Positions 52,043 to 61,863 of a stretch of DNA of 64,000 nt are shown here, in pieces. Source of the stretch: JABSOG01 sp041583135 (GTDB lineage: Bacteria; Pseudomonadota; Gammaproteobacteria; Enterobacterales; Alteromonadaceae); assembly GCA_041583135.1 (NCBI GenBank), contig JBFHGJ010000018.1:1-64000 (forward strand), in the 5' to 3' direction. Made by a program: the position numbers and the translations under genes. Every line of letters starts with the position of its first letter. Position 1 is the stretch's first letter. The notes below the pieces were generated by a model. The model had not been told where the DNA came from and made no database searches. It saw nothing but the letters and a program-made list of their open reading frames with translations.

Positions 52043-53524
52043 ATGAAAAACACTAAAGCCCTTTTGGCCTCTGGCCTTTTGGCATTCGCCATCGCCCCGG
52101 TATCGGCAGCAGTAAACAAAACCGTCAATATCGATAGCGCCAAAGGTGCAGCTCACGCGTTCGGTCTTAACGCCGACCACAGCTTCACCAGCAAAGGTCG
52201 TTTCCCGACGGTCAAAGGCACCGACAAAACCAAATTAACCTTGTCTTACAAAGGTGTTGAGGTTTATGGCACTCACGCCGTTGGCGAGCTCAACGGCGAA
52301 GGCAAACTGTTCAAAGCCCAAGGCAAAATCGGCAACTACAGCCACGTCAACGTCACCCCGTCTGTCTCAAAAATTGCCGCCATCAAAACCGCTAAAGATA
52401 TATTCGGCGCCGAAAAAGTACAAAACCTCGACGTCAAATTGGTGATCAACGCCGAAAAAGACGGTCAGTTGATGTATCTCATCAACTACTTAAAAGCCGA
52501 TGAAGTGTCACGCCCATTCGTCATGATCAATGCCCATACCGGCAAAGTAGAAGACGCCTTTGACGCGATTGCCCATAAAGGCAAACCAGGCGGCGGCAAT
52601 GGCGGTGGCACTGCGTATGAAGCCACAGGCCCGGGCGGCAACAGCAAAACCCGTCGTTACTACTACGGCTCTGACTTTGGCACTTTGAAGGTAACCGAAA
52701 GCGGCGGCAACTGCGTGATGGAAAACGACAATGTCAAAACCATCAACATGAATCACGGTACCCGCGTAAGCCGCAGAACCGGTGCCCATGAGTTCACCTG
52801 CCCAGAAAACCTCGTCAAAGAGATCAATGGCGCCTACTCGCCACTGAACGACGCTCACTACTTCGGCGGCGTGATATTCGAAATGTATCAGCAGTGGTAT
52901 GGCGTATCACCGTTGACGCAAAAGCTTGAAATGCGCGTTCACTACAGCAACAACTACGAAAACGCCTTCTGGGACGGTACAGCCATGACCTTTGGTGATG
53001 GTGCCAGCTACTTCTACCCGCTGGTATCACTAGATGTATCGGCCCACGAAGTCAGCCACGGTGTTACCGAGCAGCGCTCTAACTTGCGCTACAGCGGTAT
53101 GTCCGGCGGGATGAATGAAGCGTTCTCAGATATGGCCGGTGAAGCTGCCGAATACTATATGCACGGCAGCAACGACTGGTTGGTCGGTCAAGAGATCTTC
53201 AAATCAAACGGCGCACTGCGTTATATGAACGACCCGACCCGTGATGGCCGCTCAATCGACCATGCCAATGACTATGCCGGTCAAGACGTTCACTATACCT
53301 CAGGTGTTTATAACAAAGCCTTCTACTTGTTGGCCACCACTCAAGGCTGGAACACCAAAACCGCTTTTGACGTGATGTATCGCGCCAATGACCTTTACTG
53401 GACTTCAGGCTCAACCTTCAACGCAGGTGCCTGTGGTGTTGAATCGGCAGCAGCTGATTTAGGTTATGGCGTCGCCGACGTGACCGCCGCTTTCGCCGCT
53501 GTTGGCGTAGCTTGTGGTAACTAA
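52043..53524 (+). CDS. Secreted M4 (thermolysin/vibriolysin-type) metalloprotease
   Basis: A 493-residue zinc protease. Signal peptide (1-22, LLASGLLAFAIAPVSA), FTP/PepSY propeptide (about 30-175) that acts as chaperone and inhibitor, a Gly-rich junction (KPGGGNGGGTAYEATGPGGN, about 181-200) where maturation is likely, then the catalytic domain with H335-E-V-S-H339 and third zinc ligand E359 in GGMNEAFSD. The maturation region and FTC...C cysteines resemble pseudolysin/vibriolysin. There is no C-terminal PPC domain. It is expected to leave the cell by type II secretion and digest proteins outside. Confidence 0.94.
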   Translation: MKNTKALLASGLLAFAIAPVSAAVNKTVNIDSAKGAAHAFGLNADHSFTSKGRFPTVKGTDKTKLTLSYKGVEVYGTHAVGELNGEGKLFKAQGKIGNYSHVNVTPSVSKIAAIKTAKDIFGAEKVQNLDVKLVINAEKDGQLMYLINYLKADEVSRPFVMINAHTGKVEDAFDAIAHKGKPGGGNGGGTAYEATGPGGNSKTRRYYYGSDFGTLKVTESGGNCVMENDNVKTINMNHGTRVSRRTGAHEFTCPENLVKEINGAYSPLNDAHYFGGVIFEMYQQWYGVSPLTQKLEMRVHYSNNYENAFWDGTAMTFGDGASYFYPLVSLDVSAHEVSHGVTEQRSNLRYSGMSGGMNEAFSDMAGEAAEYYMHGSNDWLVGQEIFKSNGALRYMNDPTRDGRSIDHANDYAGQDVHYTSGVYNKAFYLLATTQGWNTKTAFDVMYRANDLYWTSGSTFNAGACGVESAAADLGYGVADVTAAFAAVGVACGN

Positions 53525-53548
53525 TCGAAAAGATTGACACCGTAAACT

Positions 53549-53586
53549 AAAACGCCCCGACCTATTGATTAGGCCGGGGCGTTTTT
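53549..53586. terminator. Bidirectional terminator between protease and phoU
   Basis: AAAACGCCCCG pairs with CGGGGCGTTTT around a 15-nt loop, followed by T residues on both strands. It ends the convergent protease gene and the pst-phoU transcript. Confidence 0.88.
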
Positions 53587-53619
53587 ATTTAATTCGCTTT
53601 TGTGCTCGCTTTGGTGTGG

Positions 53620-54330
53620 CTACAGCGTCCCTAAATTATTGTGGCGCACGTCTTTACCTTTAACCAGATAAACCACAAACTCGCAGATGTTCTTAGCATG
53701 ATCGCCAATTCGCTCAAGTGCTCTGGCACACTGACTGATGCGTAAAAAGCTTTTGATCTCTTGCGGCTCCTCCATCATACGGGTGATCAACAAGCGCGAA
53801 ATATTGTCACATTCTTCGTTGATCAACTTATCCATCGAGATCAATCTCAGCGCTTCATCGACGTCCATACGGGCATAGGCATTAAGCGATTCACGCAAAG
53901 TGGTTTTTACCCGCTCACCGAGGTTTCGTAGTTCAACATACTGACGCCCCGACAGATCTGCCCGCGCCAGCTCAATGGCATTTTTGCCCAACTTAATCGC
54001 TTCATCGCCTATACGCTCTAAGTCGGTGATGGTTTTAATGATGGTCAGCAATAACCGTAGATCACTGGCAGCCGGTTGGCGACGGGCCAATATTTTGGTG
54101 CAATTCTCGTCGATTTGCAGCTCTAAGCGGTTCACCTCAACGTCGTTGGCTATCATCTGATGGGCCAATTCGACATCAAGCTCCAACAAAGCCTTTAAGC
54201 CATTCTCCACTTGCGATTCAACCAAGCCACCCATTTTCATGATCTGGTTGCGCGCCTGCTCCAACTCCTCGTTAAAGCGCCTTGAGATGTGATGACTTAA
54301 ATGTAAGTCATATTCCATATTCTGTTTCAT
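53620..54330 (-). CDS. phoU: Phosphate signalling complex protein PhoU
   Basis: A 236-residue helical protein of two PhoU three-helix bundles, each with an (E/D)xxxD metal-binding motif (ELQIDENCTKILARRQP and the second-half counterpart). It links PstSCAB activity to PhoR, keeping PhoR in its inhibitory state when phosphate is plentiful. ATG at 54330 begins MKQNMEYDLHLSHHISRRFNEEL like the family; a TTG-initiated extension overlapping pstB is less likely. It is the last gene of the pst operon, 13 bp after pstB. Confidence 0.95.
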   Translation of the reverse strand: MKQNMEYDLHLSHHISRRFNEELEQARNQIMKMGGLVESQVENGLKALLELDVELAHQMIANDVEVNRLELQIDENCTKILARRQPAASDLRLLLTIIKTITDLERIGDEAIKLGKNAIELARADLSGRQYVELRNLGERVKTTLRESLNAYARMDVDEALRLISMDKLINEECDNISRLLITRMMEEPQEIKSFLRISQCARALERIGDHAKNICEFVVYLVKGKDVRHNNLGTL

Positions 54331-54343
54331 AACTACCCCAACC

Positions 54344-55198
54344 TTACCCAATGCGACCGGTAATGTAGTTTTCCGTTAACGGATGCTCTGGGTTGGTAAA
54401 AATCTTTTCTGTCGGTCCCATTTCCACCAATCTGCCCAAATGAAAATAAGCGGTGGTCTGAGAGATCCTCGCGGCCTGTTGCATAGAATGTGTCACGATG
54501 GCGATAGTGTACTTGTCTTTAAGCTCATCTATCAATTCCTCGATGACCGCCGTTGCAATCGGATCGAGTGCCGCAGCTGGCTCATCCATTAAAATGACCT
54601 CAGGGCTGACCGCAATCGTACGGGCAATACACAAACGTTGCTGCTGTCCACCGGACAATCCGGTTGCCGGATTATCTAACCTATCTTTAACTTCGCCCCA
54701 AAGACCCGCCTTTTGCAGACAAGTGATAACAATCTCATCCAGTTCCGCCTTATTTGAAGCCAAGCCATGAATTTTAGGACCATAAGCGACATTTTCATAA
54801 ATCGACTTAGGAAACGGATTGGCTTTTTGAAACACCATACCCACCCGGGCACGTAAAAACACCGGGTCCATTTTCTTGTCGTAAATGTCTTTATCTTCCA
54901 AGTATAGACTACCAGTGACTTGACAGCTGCCGATAGTGTCATTCATACGATTTAAGCTGCGTAATATCGTGGTTTTACCACAACCCGACGCGCCGATAAG
55001 CGCGGTGACCTGATTGCGCGCCATATCCAATGTCACATCCTGCACCGCCACCTTATCACCGTAGCGGACACTCAAGTTGCGGATCTTCATTTTGGCGTCT
55101 TCGGCATAAACGTTGCCAACGGTTTCACCGATAGGCTGAGCCGAAGTAACAGCGGCCTGACCGTATTCGGCCAAGTCTTCAGGAAGTTTGTTAATCAC
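54344..55198 (-). CDS. pstB: Phosphate ABC transporter ATP-binding protein
   Basis: A 284-residue ATPase of the high-affinity phosphate importer. Walker A GASGCGKTT (about 66-74), LSGGQQQRLCIARTIA signature, Walker B VILMDEPAAALDP and the H-loop VTHSMQQA are intact. About 30 residues precede the usual PstB start (MKIRNLSVRYGDK at about residue 37), so an internal ATG is a possible alternative. It lies 3 bp after pstA. Confidence 0.96.
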   Translation of the reverse strand: MINKLPEDLAEYGQAAVTSAQPIGETVGNVYAEDAKMKIRNLSVRYGDKVAVQDVTLDMARNQVTALIGASGCGKTTILRSLNRMNDTIGSCQVTGSLYLEDKDIYDKKMDPVFLRARVGMVFQKANPFPKSIYENVAYGPKIHGLASNKAELDEIVITCLQKAGLWGEVKDRLDNPATGLSGGQQQRLCIARTIAVSPEVILMDEPAAALDPIATAVIEELIDELKDKYTIAIVTHSMQQAARISQTTAYFHLGRLVEMGPTEKIFTNPEHPLTENYITGRIG

Positions 55199-55201
55199 AG
55201 C

Positions 55202-56476
55202 TTAATCACTCTTGTTTTCGTAGTACTTTCTGAGCATTGACGCACAGAAGTTCATAAACACCAAAATCGCCAACAACACCAAAATGGCAGCAGAGGTTCG
55301 GGCTAAAAATGCAGGCTCAGGCGAGTCGGCCCACAGGAAAATCTGAACTGGCAACACAGTTGCGGCATCAAAGACCCCTTGCGGGCTCTCAACGATAAAC
55401 GCCACCATACCTATCATCAATAAGGGGGCCGTCTCACCGATTGCCTGCACCATACCAATGATGGTGCCTGTGATGATCCCCGGCATTGCTTGTGGCAATA
55501 CCAAGCCAAAGGTCACCTGCATTCTTGAAGCGCCTAGACCCAAAGCGGCATCGCGCAACGTATTGGGCACCGCTTTAATCGCCGCCCGGCTGGCAATAAT
55601 AATGGTCGGCAAAGTCATCAGCGCCAGCACAATACCGGCCACCAAAGGTGCCGAACGCGGTAAGCCAAAGACATTGATGATCACCGCCAAACCAAACAGA
55701 CCAAATACGATTGACGGTACTGCGGCCAGGTTGTTGATATTGATTTCAATTAAATCCGTCAGCCGATTACGCTGAGCAAATTCTTCGAGATACAGCGCCG
55801 CAGCCACCCCAATGGGAAACGACAGCATGAGCGTAACCAACATAGTCAGCAAAGTCCCGCTCACGGCCCCTTTAATACCTGCAATTTCCGGCTCTCTTGA
55901 ATCGGTGTTGGTGAAAAAGCCGATATTGAAGCGCTTTTCAATGCGCCCTTGCCCGCTCAACAATTTAAGCCACGCGGCTTGTTGTTCTTTGGTACGTCCC
56001 CAAGGCTCGCCAATCTCATCGACCTGTTTCAGGTAGCTGTCGATATCATCATCGAGCAACACCCAAAGCGACAGAGACTGCCCGAACTGCTCAGGGTTTT
56101 CCAATAGGTGGTTGCGCGCTCGAAATTCGGCATCTAAGCTGAGCATTTTAATCATCAGCTTACGCTCCACCATCGTCTTTGCCTCAGGCAGCATCATAAA
56201 CAGACTTTGTTTGACCACCTCACGGTAGTTTGCCTGCTCTAAAGCATCTAAGTCGTTTGATTCCACCGCGAGCCACTGCTGACGATATTCGACATCAAGC
56301 TTGAGCCAATGCTGCGAAAAAGCCGGCAGCGCTTTGAGACTGATGTCGAGCAGTAAGACCACCACCACGGCAAAGCCGAACATCACCGACATAAAGCTAA
56401 ACAGACGAAACAGGCGTTCTTTGCGATAACGCCTTTTTAAGCCCTTTTCCACTTTGCTAGAGACGTGCTCAGTCAT
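55202..56476 (-). CDS. pstA: Phosphate ABC transporter permease PstA
   Basis: A 424-residue permease, about 130 residues longer than E. coli PstA because of a long soluble insert (about 50-195) between the first membrane helix and the transport domain. The MetI-like core with GAAL-type EAA loop (AALGLGASRMQVTFGLVLPQAMPGI) is present. The start overlaps the pstC stop by 8 bp. Confidence 0.94.
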   Translation of the reverse strand: MTEHVSSKVEKGLKRRYRKERLFRLFSFMSVMFGFAVVVVLLLDISLKALPAFSQHWLKLDVEYRQQWLAVESNDLDALEQANYREVVKQSLFMMLPEAKTMVERKLMIKMLSLDAEFRARNHLLENPEQFGQSLSLWVLLDDDIDSYLKQVDEIGEPWGRTKEQQAAWLKLLSGQGRIEKRFNIGFFTNTDSREPEIAGIKGAVSGTLLTMLVTLMLSFPIGVAAALYLEEFAQRNRLTDLIEININNLAAVPSIVFGLFGLAVIINVFGLPRSAPLVAGIVLALMTLPTIIIASRAAIKAVPNTLRDAALGLGASRMQVTFGLVLPQAMPGIITGTIIGMVQAIGETAPLLMIGMVAFIVESPQGVFDAATVLPVQIFLWADSPEPAFLARTSAAILVLLAILVFMNFCASMLRKYYENKSD

Positions 56477-57854
56477 ATTGCTCCCGATATCTTCTCACCA
56501 CTTTGAGGGCAAAAATATTCAATGCCAAAGTCGTCACAAACAACATCATACCCAGTGCAAATGCCGCTAAGGTCTTGGGACTATCAAACTCCTGATCGCC
56601 GGTCAGCAAGGTGACAATCTGTACCGTCACCGTCGTTACCGAATCCAGCGGATTAATCGTAAGGTTAGCGGCAAGTCCTGCGGCCATCACCACAATCATG
56701 GTCTCACCGATGGCCCGTGAAATCGCCAGCAATATCGCCCCGACAACCCCCGGCAGCGCCGCCGGCAACAATACCAAGCGAATGGTTTCAGATAAAGTCG
56801 CTCCCAAGCCCAAAGAACCGTCTTTTAACGATTTAGGCACAGCATTTAGGGCATCATCAGATAATGAAGAAACAAACGGAATGATCATCACCCCCATCAC
56901 CAAGCCAGCGGCTAAGGCGCTTTCAGCTGCGACATTCAGGCCAATCGCATTGCCAAGGTGACGGATGAAAGGTGCTACGGTCAACGCGGCAAAAAAGCCG
57001 TAAACCACCGTCGGCACACCCGCTAGCAACTCCAGCATCGGTTTGGCAATATGACGAAACCGCTCAGAAGCATAATTAGAGAGGTAAATCGCCGTCATCA
57101 ACCCCACCGGCACCGCTATCACCATGGCAATGGCGGTGATCAGCATAGTACCGACAAATAAAGGCACCGCACCAAATGCGCCGGATGCACCAACCTGCCC
57201 TTCGCGCATCGCTATTTGCGGACTCCACTGAGTACCGAACAAAAGCTCCAGCGGCGACACCTTGCTGAAAAACGCAATAGACTCAAACAGCACCGACATG
57301 ACAATACCCAAGGTCGTCAAAATGGCGATGGCTGAACTGAGCATTAAAAAGAACTCGACCACTCGCTCCGTACGCTGACGGGCACGGTATTTGATACCAA
57401 ACTGTCTCACCACAAGAGCAGATGAACACACGGCAACCAGCAAGACCAAAGCCGTTTTAAGCCAAGCACTGGTGTTGTTCAACGAAATCAGGCGTTTAAC
57501 AGCTTGCGATTTATGGGATCCATCCATCGGATAGACACCACTTTTGGCCATCAAACGAATATCGTTCAAATATAATCCAAGTTGATCGGTGCCGAGTTGC
57601 CTTACTGACTCGGGAAATTGATTGAGCAACAACATTTCAATGATGGAGGGTTCAAATATGCTCCACAAGGTCAAACAAATAAGCGCAGGAATGCCAAAAT
57701 ACAACGCACTTAAAAGGCCAAACTGGGTTGGCAGCGAGTCAAGATATTTTGCTTTTGCCGGGCCGCCCGCAGCATTGACGGCCCGAGTCATGCCGAGCCA
57801 ATAGCTCAGCAATGACAAAACCACCACGACAATAATCAAGGTTGCAGAATTCAT
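56469..57854 (-). CDS. pstC: Phosphate ABC transporter permease PstC
   Basis: A 461-residue permease with an enlarged N-terminal region (two helices and a periplasmic insert, about 1-140) before the MetI-like domain. EAA loop GSLGLGATLSETIRLVLLPAALPGV is clear. The matching extensions in PstA and PstC suggest that they fold together in the periplasm. This long form is common in Alteromonadales and Vibrionales. Confidence 0.94.
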   Translation of the reverse strand: MNSATLIIVVVVLSLLSYWLGMTRAVNAAGGPAKAKYLDSLPTQFGLLSALYFGIPALICLTLWSIFEPSIIEMLLLNQFPESVRQLGTDQLGLYLNDIRLMAKSGVYPMDGSHKSQAVKRLISLNNTSAWLKTALVLLVAVCSSALVVRQFGIKYRARQRTERVVEFFLMLSSAIAILTTLGIVMSVLFESIAFFSKVSPLELLFGTQWSPQIAMREGQVGASGAFGAVPLFVGTMLITAIAMVIAVPVGLMTAIYLSNYASERFRHIAKPMLELLAGVPTVVYGFFAALTVAPFIRHLGNAIGLNVAAESALAAGLVMGVMIIPFVSSLSDDALNAVPKSLKDGSLGLGATLSETIRLVLLPAALPGVVGAILLAISRAIGETMIVVMAAGLAANLTINPLDSVTTVTVQIVTLLTGDQEFDSPKTLAAFALGMMLFVTTLALNIFALKVVRRYREQYD

Positions 57855-57914
57855 CGGTTTATTCTAAGCCTGTCAGCCAAGCGCAAAATCAAAGACATCT
57901 GTATCAATTCCCTT

Positions 57915-58970
57915 TTACAACTCAAGTGGTTTGAGTGACGACACGTCAACACGCACCATTTGCAGCATCGACGCAGGCAACGGGATCAAGCCCTTTTCAC
58001 TAAGGTAGCCCTCAGGCCCCATGGCGGCATCGCTGGTAAACTCATTCAAAAACGCACGGATCCCTGGAATTTTCCCTGCATGCAGGTTTTTTACATAAAA
58101 ATAAAGCGGTCTCGAAATGGCGTAGTGACCATTGGCAATACTGCTAAAATCCGGTTTTACGCCATTGATTGACGCCCCTTGCAGTTTATCGGCATTTTGA
58201 TCGAGAAAGCTAAAGCCAAATATACCTAAAGCATTGGCGTTATTCATTAACTTTTGCACGATGAGGTTATCGTTCTCACCCACCTCGATGTATTTGTGAT
58301 CTTCCCTGACGCTGTGGCAGATCTGCTTAAAGCGAATCGGATCGGACTTTTCATATTGGGCAATGGCGGTAAACTGGCGACAGCCGCCTTCCATCACCAA
58401 CTCAGAAAACGCATCGCGGGTGCCGGAAGTCGGCGCTGGCCCCAACACTTCAATTTCGTGAGCGGGCAGCTTGGGATTGACATCAGACCAACGTTTGTAA
58501 GGATTATCGATGAGCGACTTGCCATCGGCACTCGGTACGCGCTTGGCCAGTGCAAGAAACAGATCTTTAAGTGCAATATCAATCACTTCGGCATTTTTGG
58601 CATTGGCAATAACAATGCCGTCAAAGCCAATCAATACTTCGGTTATTGCACCGACGCCATTGGCCTTGCACATTTCAAACTCGGTTTTTTTCATGCGCCG
58701 TGAGGCATTGGAGATATCGGGCGTCTGCACACCAACACCTGAACAAAACAGCTTCAAGCCGCTGCCGGTGCCGGTAGACTCGACTCTTGGGGTTTTAAAA
58801 CCACTGGTCTTACCGAAGCGTTCGGCAACCACAGTCGTAAAGGGGTAAACCGTCGATGAGCCCACCACATTAATCGTCTCTCGACTTGACTGAAACGCCT
58901 GTGCAGAGATCGTCGCAAATACGACAATCGCCATGGTAGCAGCCAACTTAAAGATTAATCTAAAGCTCAT
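57915..58970 (-). CDS. pstS: Periplasmic phosphate-binding protein PstS
   Basis: A 351-residue solute-binding protein with a signal peptide (1-25, LAATMAIVVFATISAQA). Phosphate-contact motifs NVVGSSTVYPF, VESTGTGSGLKLFC and GPAPTSGTRDAF match the family. It captures phosphate for PstCAB. It lies 60 bp before pstC and 69 bp after phoR; the latter gap contains a weak Pho-box-like sequence. Confidence 0.95.
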   Translation of the reverse strand: MSFRLIFKLAATMAIVVFATISAQAFQSSRETINVVGSSTVYPFTTVVAERFGKTSGFKTPRVESTGTGSGLKLFCSGVGVQTPDISNASRRMKKTEFEMCKANGVGAITEVLIGFDGIVIANAKNAEVIDIALKDLFLALAKRVPSADGKSLIDNPYKRWSDVNPKLPAHEIEVLGPAPTSGTRDAFSELVMEGGCRQFTAIAQYEKSDPIRFKQICHSVREDHKYIEVGENDNLIVQKLMNNANALGIFGFSFLDQNADKLQGASINGVKPDFSSIANGHYAISRPLYFYVKNLHAGKIPGIRAFLNEFTSDAAMGPEGYLSEKGLIPLPASMLQMVRVDVSSLKPLEL

Positions 58971-59016
58971 TTGGTATACCCGTTTCTCCCAAAATTCAAA
59001 CGTTTTGTAAAAAATT

Positions 59017-59034
59017 GCGGCAAGTATATGACGC
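59017..59034 (-). promoter_or_regulatory. Weak Pho-box-like site before pstS
   Basis: Minus-strand GCGTCATATACTTGCCGC keeps the GTCATA half of the PhoB consensus but only 11 of 18 positions overall. The pst genes may be expressed from here as well as from phoB. Confidence 0.3.
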
Positions 59035-59039
59035 TTTTA

Positions 59040-60377
59040 TTACAGTTTGACTACATCGTCAAATTTATTTACGTCAGCCGTTTCTAAAACGCGATAATGT
59101 GGAAAATAAGCGGTAAACGTTGATCCCTTACCCAATTCACTTTGGATATCGAGATAACCACCATGGTTCTCTAAAATGTGCTTAACGATAGAAAGCCCCA
59201 ATCCCGTACCGGATACTTCTCTATCTCTTTTGGCATTGACCCGATAAAAACGCTCAGTCAATCGGGGAATGTCGGCTTTGGCGATCCCTTCACCATTGTC
59301 AATAACCTGTAACCCTGCCCAGCCTTCATTATTCATCGTCCAATCAACCACCACCTTAGAGCCAGGCGGCGAATATTTGATGGCGTTACTGACCAAGTTC
59401 TGACACAAGCTGAACAGATCTGACTCAATGCCTCTGACCACCAACGGCGCGATAAGACGCGATTCAATGGTATATTCATGCTCCGTACTGCCATAATCGG
59501 TCACCAACTGCTCGGTCAGAGCAAACAAATCGACAGGCTCACCACTGTTTTTGTTGTAATTAACCTCTTTTTCCACCAGTTTGGATAAACTCAACAGATC
59601 ATCGAGTATCGAAACCATGCGCACCGCCTGCTCATGGGCATTGTGTATCAGGCCCTGCATCGGTGGCGGCAAGTCATCGCTTAGGGTGATCATTTCAAGA
59701 TAGCCACTGATCACCGTCAAAGGTGTACGCAACTCATGGGAGGCATTGGAAATAAAAGATTTGCGTAGTTTCTGTACCGCCATGATCTGAGTGATATCTT
59801 TGGCGGTCAGCAATTTTTGATTGTTGCCAAATGCCACGCAGTTGACCGACAACATCACATTAGGATCGACCGGCGAAGGCATTTGAATCGAATCGAGACC
59901 ATCGGCGATATTAATGATGTTTTGCAATTCCGGCTTACGGATCAGATTATCGATGCGCTGACCTTCATCTTTATACTTCGAGATGCCCAAGGTGGTAGCC
60001 GCAGCACTATTGACCCAAACGATTTCAAGTTGCTCGTTCAAAGTCACAGTCGCATAAGGCAAGGCAGAAATGGTGGATTCGAATTGTCTAAGCAATTCTT
60101 TTAGGCGTTTTTTGTGTTGCGAGTCACGCTTTTGACCACGGTGAATGTGCTGTACGATCAACTCCCAAATGCCGTTGGCATTGGGTGCGTTATCGACCTT
60201 TGCGCCCATGCGGATCCAGCGTTCAAAGGCCCTGATTTGAAACAACGTCCAGCCGATGTATATGGAACAAGGGACCAACACTGCGGCCACCCACACATCA
60301 CTAACAAGTCCGATAATTAAACCTGAAGCGACTAAAACAAGAATACGAGAATATTCGGTCGTCCAAGCGTTTTTCAT
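59040..60377 (-). CDS. phoR: Phosphate regulon sensor histidine kinase
   Basis: A 445-residue kinase with two N-terminal membrane helices (about 10-45), a PAS domain (about 100-190), HisKA with phospho-His in FISNASHELRTPLTVISGYLEM, and HATPase with NLVSNAIKYSPPG, DNGEGI and GTGLGLSIVKHIL. It phosphorylates PhoB when phosphate is low. The ATG at 60377 overlaps the phoB stop by one base (TGATG), so the pair is coupled; a TTG just before it is an alternative. Confidence 0.96.
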   Translation of the reverse strand: MKNAWTTEYSRILVLVASGLIIGLVSDVWVAAVLVPCSIYIGWTLFQIRAFERWIRMGAKVDNAPNANGIWELIVQHIHRGQKRDSQHKKRLKELLRQFESTISALPYATVTLNEQLEIVWVNSAAATTLGISKYKDEGQRIDNLIRKPELQNIINIADGLDSIQMPSPVDPNVMLSVNCVAFGNNQKLLTAKDITQIMAVQKLRKSFISNASHELRTPLTVISGYLEMITLSDDLPPPMQGLIHNAHEQAVRMVSILDDLLSLSKLVEKEVNYNKNSGEPVDLFALTEQLVTDYGSTEHEYTIESRLIAPLVVRGIESDLFSLCQNLVSNAIKYSPPGSKVVVDWTMNNEGWAGLQVIDNGEGIAKADIPRLTERFYRVNAKRDREVSGTGLGLSIVKHILENHGGYLDIQSELGKGSTFTAYFPHYRVLETADVNKFDDVVKL

Positions 60378-61069
60378 CAAGCAGCCTTGCCGGTGACAAA
60401 CATATATCCCATGCCACGCACTGTGGTAAAGAGCTTATCAAGGCCAGAAGGCTTAAACAATTTTCGCAGTCTCAACATGTGTACATCTACGGTGCGTTCT
60501 TCAACGTATACCGCAGTCCCCCAGATAAAATCCAATAATTGGCTACGAGTATACACCCGATTCTGGTTTTCCATGAAGAAGCGAAGCAATTTAAATTCGG
60601 TTTGACCGATATGGACCGGCTCATCTTTAACCACCAACTGACGGGTGGCGAGATTCAGTTCGATGCCATGGGCCGAGAGTTTTTCATCACGAACCAGGCT
60701 AGTGCGGCGCAATAGTGCTTTTACCCTTGCGAGCAGCTCTTTAATGGCAACCGGTTTGGTGAGATAGTCGTCCGCACCGGCACCTAAGCCTTTGACAATA
60801 TCTTCTTCATCGACACGAGCGGTCAACATTAAGATCGGCAAATTGGCATAAACTTCATTGTTGCGCAGTTTACGCACCAACTCAACGCCTGATTCGCCTG
60901 GCATCATCCAATCGACAATCGCCAAGTCTACGCGTTCTTTACTCAACAGCTCACGGGCCTTATCGGCACAATCAGCCTCGACAATACGATAGTTTTCTCG
61001 CTCCAGCGCAAATCGCAGCATTTCACGAATAGGGTGTGCATCTTCAACTAAAAGTACAGTTCTCGACAT
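60377..61069 (-). CDS. phoB: Phosphate regulon response regulator
   Basis: A 230-residue OmpR-type regulator. Receiver with VEDAHP pocket, phospho-Asp D53 in LAIVDWMMPG and Lys in YLTKPV; winged-helix DNA-binding domain at about 130-228 with RTVDVHMLRLRKLF and TVRGMGYMF. GGGAGGT lies before the ATG. It heads the phoB-phoR-pstSCAB-phoU cluster and is preceded by its own Pho box, implying positive autoregulation. Confidence 0.97.
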   Translation of the reverse strand: MSRTVLLVEDAHPIREMLRFALERENYRIVEADCADKARELLSKERVDLAIVDWMMPGESGVELVRKLRNNEVYANLPILMLTARVDEEDIVKGLGAGADDYLTKPVAIKELLARVKALLRRTSLVRDEKLSAHGIELNLATRQLVVKDEPVHIGQTEFKLLRFFMENQNRVYTRSQLLDFIWGTAVYVEERTVDVHMLRLRKLFKPSGLDKLFTTVRGMGYMFVTGKAA

Positions 61070-61130
61070 TTTTATGACCTCCCAAGAAGCTGATAGCCAT
61101 TACAATTGAGGCGTATTTTGGAGAACAAAG

Positions 61131-61148
61131 ATGACAAACATGTGACAC
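61131..61148 (-). promoter_or_regulatory. Pho box upstream of phoB
   Basis: Minus-strand GTGTCACATGTTTGTCAT contains two TGTCAy repeats spaced 11 bp, as in the PhoB-binding consensus (CTGTCAT, 4 bp, CTGTCAT). It ends 61 bp before the phoB start, with an A/T-rich -10-like CAAAAT about 10 bp downstream. The rest of 61149-61350 shows nothing definite. Confidence 0.75.
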
Positions 61149-61353
61149 AAAACCGGCTAAATCTCCCATCACAAGCTTTTCCTTTAAATTTCAATTAGTT
61201 CATTTTTTAATCTAAAGTCATCATTCAGAGGCTAAGTTGAGATTTTGATAAATGACGCTGGTATTTACGGATAATCTTTCTGTACGGTAGCTGAATTTAT
61301 TTGAGAATAGTTGCAGCAAAATCAGTGCATCGTCTCATTCTATACATACAAAA

Positions 61354-61377
61354 AGGGCCAGCAATAACGCCGGCCCT
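61354..61377 (-). terminator. Intrinsic terminator of the small secreted-protein gene
   Basis: On the minus strand a 9-bp stem (AGGGCCGGC / GCTGGCCCT) with a 6-nt loop is followed by TTTTG, 22 bp after the stop codon of the small gene. Confidence 0.8.
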
Positions 61378-61399
61378 CTCTCTAGGAAAAATAGCGGAT

Positions 61400-61588
61400 T
61401 TAAGCATCACACTCAGGGTAATTAGGACAGATTTTGTCATTGCCCTGCTCCATTAGAATGATAGGTGTAGGATACTCAGGCGCAACGACGACTGCCTCTT
61501 GATCATTGTTAGCAAAGCTATTGAGTGACGCCGCAGTTAGGCCGGCAAGCAATACGGTAGTTAAAGATTTGGTCAAAGTTGAACGCAT
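61400..61588 (-). CDS. Small secreted protein of unknown function
   Basis: A 62-residue protein. ATG at 61588 is preceded by GGAGAT at good spacing. A clear signal peptide (about 1-26, STLTKSLTTVLLAGLTAASLNSFA) leaves a mature peptide of about 36 residues with acidic character and a C-terminal CPNYPEC motif that could form a disulfide or bind metal. Having its own ribosome site and terminator supports it being real. No family recognised. It lies between phoB and a CadC-like regulator on the same strand. Confidence 0.65.
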   Translation of the reverse strand: MRSTLTKSLTTVLLAGLTAASLNSFANNDQEAVVVAPEYPTPIILMEQGNDKICPNYPECDA

Positions 61589-61863
61589 GTGGGTATCTCC
61601 TATAGAACTGTTAGTCAATATTAAAATAGGACTTTAAAGCCTTTAAGCGGCTAAAAAATCAATGCGGCCTATTTTAGTAACTTAATGCAGAAGATAAAGG
61701 CTGATGAGCCTTGGAAAATGCTGTAAATCGCAGCAGCAAAAAACCAAGGGGACAGGTAACCAAAAGTAAGCCAAAAACACTTGAATTTATGGTTAAAAAG
61801 ATGTTAAAAAGTAAGATTTTACTCGAAAAAACTACGGTTTTTGGTCATTTCACAGACATATTA

